A DNA stretch of 64,000 nt from CAWDMN01 sp963803155 (GTDB taxonomy: Bacteria; Acidobacteriota; Terriglobia; Versatilivoradales; Versatilivoraceae): assembly GCA_963803155.1 (NCBI GenBank), contig CAWDMN010000004.1:1-64000 (forward strand), written 5' to 3'. Under the pieces are notes generated by a model that was not told where the DNA came from, searched no databases, and saw only the letters and a list, made by a program, of their open reading frames with translations. Numbering within the stretch: the first letter of the stretch is position 1; each line of letters starts with the position of its first letter. Positions 62,027 through 64,000 of this stretch are shown piece by piece. The position numbers and the translations under genes were made by a program.

Positions 62027-63727
62027 TCACGGGCCCTGACGTATCGCTGGGATCTCATTCCAAACCAGTCGTTCCTCCCTGTAGGGATCATTGACAACTT
62101 TGCATTCGGCATCCAGAAACATGGTGGCCCGTTCCTCCAAAGTATAAGCGGGCCAACTGGGAATTCCATTGTGGCTCGGATTCCCGGTTCGAGCAAATGT
62201 CGCCCACGCCTTGCTCATATTTCCGGCCGCCTTGAAGCGTTCCGGCCGTTTGCTGGATGTTGCCTCAGGGTGGTTAAACTTGAAAGGGATCTCCATCGCA
62301 TGCGCCGCCTTCAGCGGATATGAGATCGATGGACCCACCGGCGTTTCCACTTCATAGGCGAATAGGTACATGTAGACGGGAGCTGCGCTCAGAGCCACTT
62401 TGCGTTCCGCCATAATGATGGCGTTGCGCCACATCCATTGAGCCGTAGTGATGGCAATAAAGAGATCCGTGGGGGAAGCATTAGGCCGATTGCGTTTGTA
62501 TACCTCCAGAACCCGTTCCAGTTTGTCTCCCAAAACCGGCTGCAACCGGCTTCTCAATCCGGCTTCATTGAGCGAGAAAACTTCCCGGTTGCCCATGTTA
62601 AAGAAAATGCTCTCATCTTTGTTGGTCCCAATGATCATGGGGATCTTGGCTGACATGACCGGCGCCACCGGGTCATAGGGATGGCTTGGAATAATATGAC
62701 CATCCACCACCGGACCAAATCGCATCGGGCTCGGTCCGGAGAGTTCTTGCTGCACATCACGAAGCCTGACTGCTGAGATATTGACGAGATCTCTCGCCTG
62801 CTTCTCACTCAAGCCGAGCTTAGACAGAACCTGCCGAGTGGTTTCGTTGGCCACATCGCGAGGGGTCAGCCGCAATGTCGGTCCACTTTCGATGCTGGCC
62901 TTGTTGTAGAGGCCCTGAGCCTTGGGAAGCGCCGTGAGAGTTGCGGTTTTAGCACCCCCGCCCGACTCGCCCCAAATCATCACGTTGCCTGGATCGCCGC
63001 CGAAAGCTTCGATATTGCCCTTTACCCACTCGAGCCCCGCCGTGATGTCCAACATTCCCGCCGCTCCGGATGCGGCGTATTCTTCGCCCAAGAGGTCTCC
63101 CAAATACAAATAACCCAGCAAGCCTAGGCGGTGATTATGCGTTACAACGACAACATCATAATTCTTAGCCAGGGCGGCGCCATCGTGAGGAATGTTCTGC
63201 GGCCAAACCTCGGCGCCTCCGTTGCCGGTGGCAAAGCCACCCCCGTGCGAGTAAAACATCACAGGTCTTCTGCGTCCATCCGCTAGGCCCGGCGTCCAGA
63301 CGTTCAGGAACAAGCACTCTTCGCTCGACAGGGCAGGTTTCCATTCTTTGGGCCAGTTGGGATCCGGCGGCTGGATAGCTTGCGCGCCATAGAGCAGCGC
63401 ATCCCGCACTCCTTTCCAAGGCTTCAGTTTGGGAGGCGCTTTGAAGCGATTCACTCCCGCGGGCGATCCCGCATAAGGGATGCCTTTGAAGATCATTAGA
63501 CCCTCGCTGATTGTGCCTCGCACCTGCCCGTAAACCGTTTTCGCAATCACGGTTCCAGCCGCTTTTGCTGTGGCCGGAGCCTGCGCAGAGGCGAAGTGGC
63601 TGGCGTCGAAAAGCAGGGGCGCGGCAATTGCTCCACCAGCCAGTAATGATAGATGTGAGAGGAAAGCCCGGCGGTCTTCATTGAATCCGGGATTAAAATA
63701 GTTTCGATTGTGATTATCGTTTCTCAT
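62027..63727 (-). CDS. Exported type-B carboxylesterase (p-nitrobenzyl-esterase-like)
   Basis: 566 residues from the ATG at 63727, chosen for AGGAG 5 nt upstream; a tandem Met at 63730 is equivalent, and a longer frame from 63898 is non-conserved. A Tat-like leader (EDRRAFLSHLSLLAGGAIAAP) precedes the family core: FKGIPYAGSPAGVNRF, EECLFLNVWTP, FYSHGGGF (oxyanion hole), and nucleophile elbow VMIWGESGGGAKT, Gly replacing the usual Ala after Ser. The catalytic His lies near HAMEIPFKFNHP. It hydrolyses carboxylic esters outside the cytoplasm. Confidence 0.92.
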   Translation of the reverse strand: MRNDNHNRNYFNPGFNEDRRAFLSHLSLLAGGAIAAPLLFDASHFASAQAPATAKAAGTVIAKTVYGQVRGTISEGLMIFKGIPYAGSPAGVNRFKAPPKLKPWKGVRDALLYGAQAIQPPDPNWPKEWKPALSSEECLFLNVWTPGLADGRRRPVMFYSHGGGFATGNGGAEVWPQNIPHDGAALAKNYDVVVVTHNHRLGLLGYLYLGDLLGEEYAASGAAGMLDITAGLEWVKGNIEAFGGDPGNVMIWGESGGGAKTATLTALPKAQGLYNKASIESGPTLRLTPRDVANETTRQVLSKLGLSEKQARDLVNISAVRLRDVQQELSGPSPMRFGPVVDGHIIPSHPYDPVAPVMSAKIPMIIGTNKDESIFFNMGNREVFSLNEAGLRSRLQPVLGDKLERVLEVYKRNRPNASPTDLFIAITTAQWMWRNAIIMAERKVALSAAPVYMYLFAYEVETPVGPSISYPLKAAHAMEIPFKFNHPEATSSKRPERFKAAGNMSKAWATFARTGNPSHNGIPSWPAYTLEERATMFLDAECKVVNDPYREERLVWNEIPAIRQGP

Positions 63728-64000
63728 CATCTCTCCTGAATTTATTTGGCTGTGTTTCGTGGTGATTTGCCGACCATTCCAACCAGCCGGCGCCAATCCT
63801 CTCTCAGTTGGACACGCCGTGCCCGCACGGCGCTTGGGGGAAGCAGTATTGACAAAGAGCGGGAGGGGGGCATCCCGACTCCACTTTGGAGCGGCCATGT
63901 CCTGACGGCACTAGCGGAGTAAGGGCATCTTGCCTCCAAGGGTGCCGCCCCCTTTTTTCGCAAGACGGTTCACTCTGTGGTGCATTTTATCCCAAAGGAT
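63728..64000. other. Window end, repeat remnants
   Basis: A CGCCGTGC/GCACGGCG palindrome lies at 63,815-63,832, followed by GGGAGGGGGGCATCCCGACTCC-like degenerate text resembling pieces near 29,590. No gene is visible; the promoter of the carboxylesterase gene should lie here but was not picked out. Confidence 0.4.

Overview
The window reads as a chromosomal segment of an acidobacterium (Acidobacteriota) with moderate-to-high GC. The strongest lineage marker is a tandem run of three ABC-type permeases without ATPase genes. Each has the N-terminal prefix (conserved KLEEQLSEELRFHLDCEIEKN-type stretch) typical of the 'acidobacterial duplicated orphan permeases' (ADOP), and a PadR regulator lies upstream of the run. 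Exported enzymes with Tat-like leaders (RRDFLK, RRGFLK, SRRQF, DRRAF) and many dispersed hairpin repeats fit the same picture. No rRNA, tRNA, CRISPR array, phage or transposase gene was seen.

Layout. 0-7.4 kb: housekeeping genes (rsmI, an aspartate-type aminotransferase, a REC-HisKA protein, a homocysteine S-methyltransferase-like protein, gyrA). 7.8-17.9 kb: a GH27 alpha-galactosidase, a DUF4337-like membrane protein with a stop at codon 4 of its best start, a basic protein, an exported zinc peptidase, an EamA transporter, an exported DinB protein, an aldo/keto reductase-thiM pair and a small membrane protein. 18.3-20.4 kb: a restriction-modification cassette (Vsr, C5 methyltransferase, overlapping HNH endonuclease). 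21.3-31.7 kb: a secreted protein, a two-subunit molybdenum hydroxylase, a small Cys-rich protein, an esterase, a lactonase, an exported truncated globin, and a three-gene ECF-sigma operon. 32.2-38.1 kb: a Gfo/Idh/MocA oxidoreductase, PilZ, RadC, an AAA ATPase and a GH88/105 hydrolase. 38.4-43.3 kb: a cation-transport block (Kef-type antiporter, soluble PRC-MgtE_N-CBS protein, NRAMP-like transporter). 43.5-52.9 kb: three ADOPs and PadR. 53.2-60.4 kb: an RND efflux operon (adaptor, pump, outer-membrane factor, MarR). 61.0-63.7 kb: two exported esterases.

How the genes work together. GH27, GH88/105, the Gfo/Idh/MocA enzyme, the lactonase and three alpha/beta hydrolases point to growth on plant-type polysaccharides, although they are scattered rather than in one locus. 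The antiporter, MgtE-like sensor and NRAMP-like transporter suggest an ion-homeostasis block. The RND operon and possibly the PadR-ADOP run are export systems, each with its own regulator.

The most unusual content is intergenic. It includes a family of 130-205 bp elements bounded by inverted GGGTGYAATT..AAGTG ends (four copies and one half copy), two cloverleaf-shaped elements closed by GTAGGG/CCCTAC arms, degenerate 7-bp tandem arrays next to gene 3' ends, and hairpin blocks duplicated with the ADOP genes. All assignments come from reading motifs by eye; no database search was possible.
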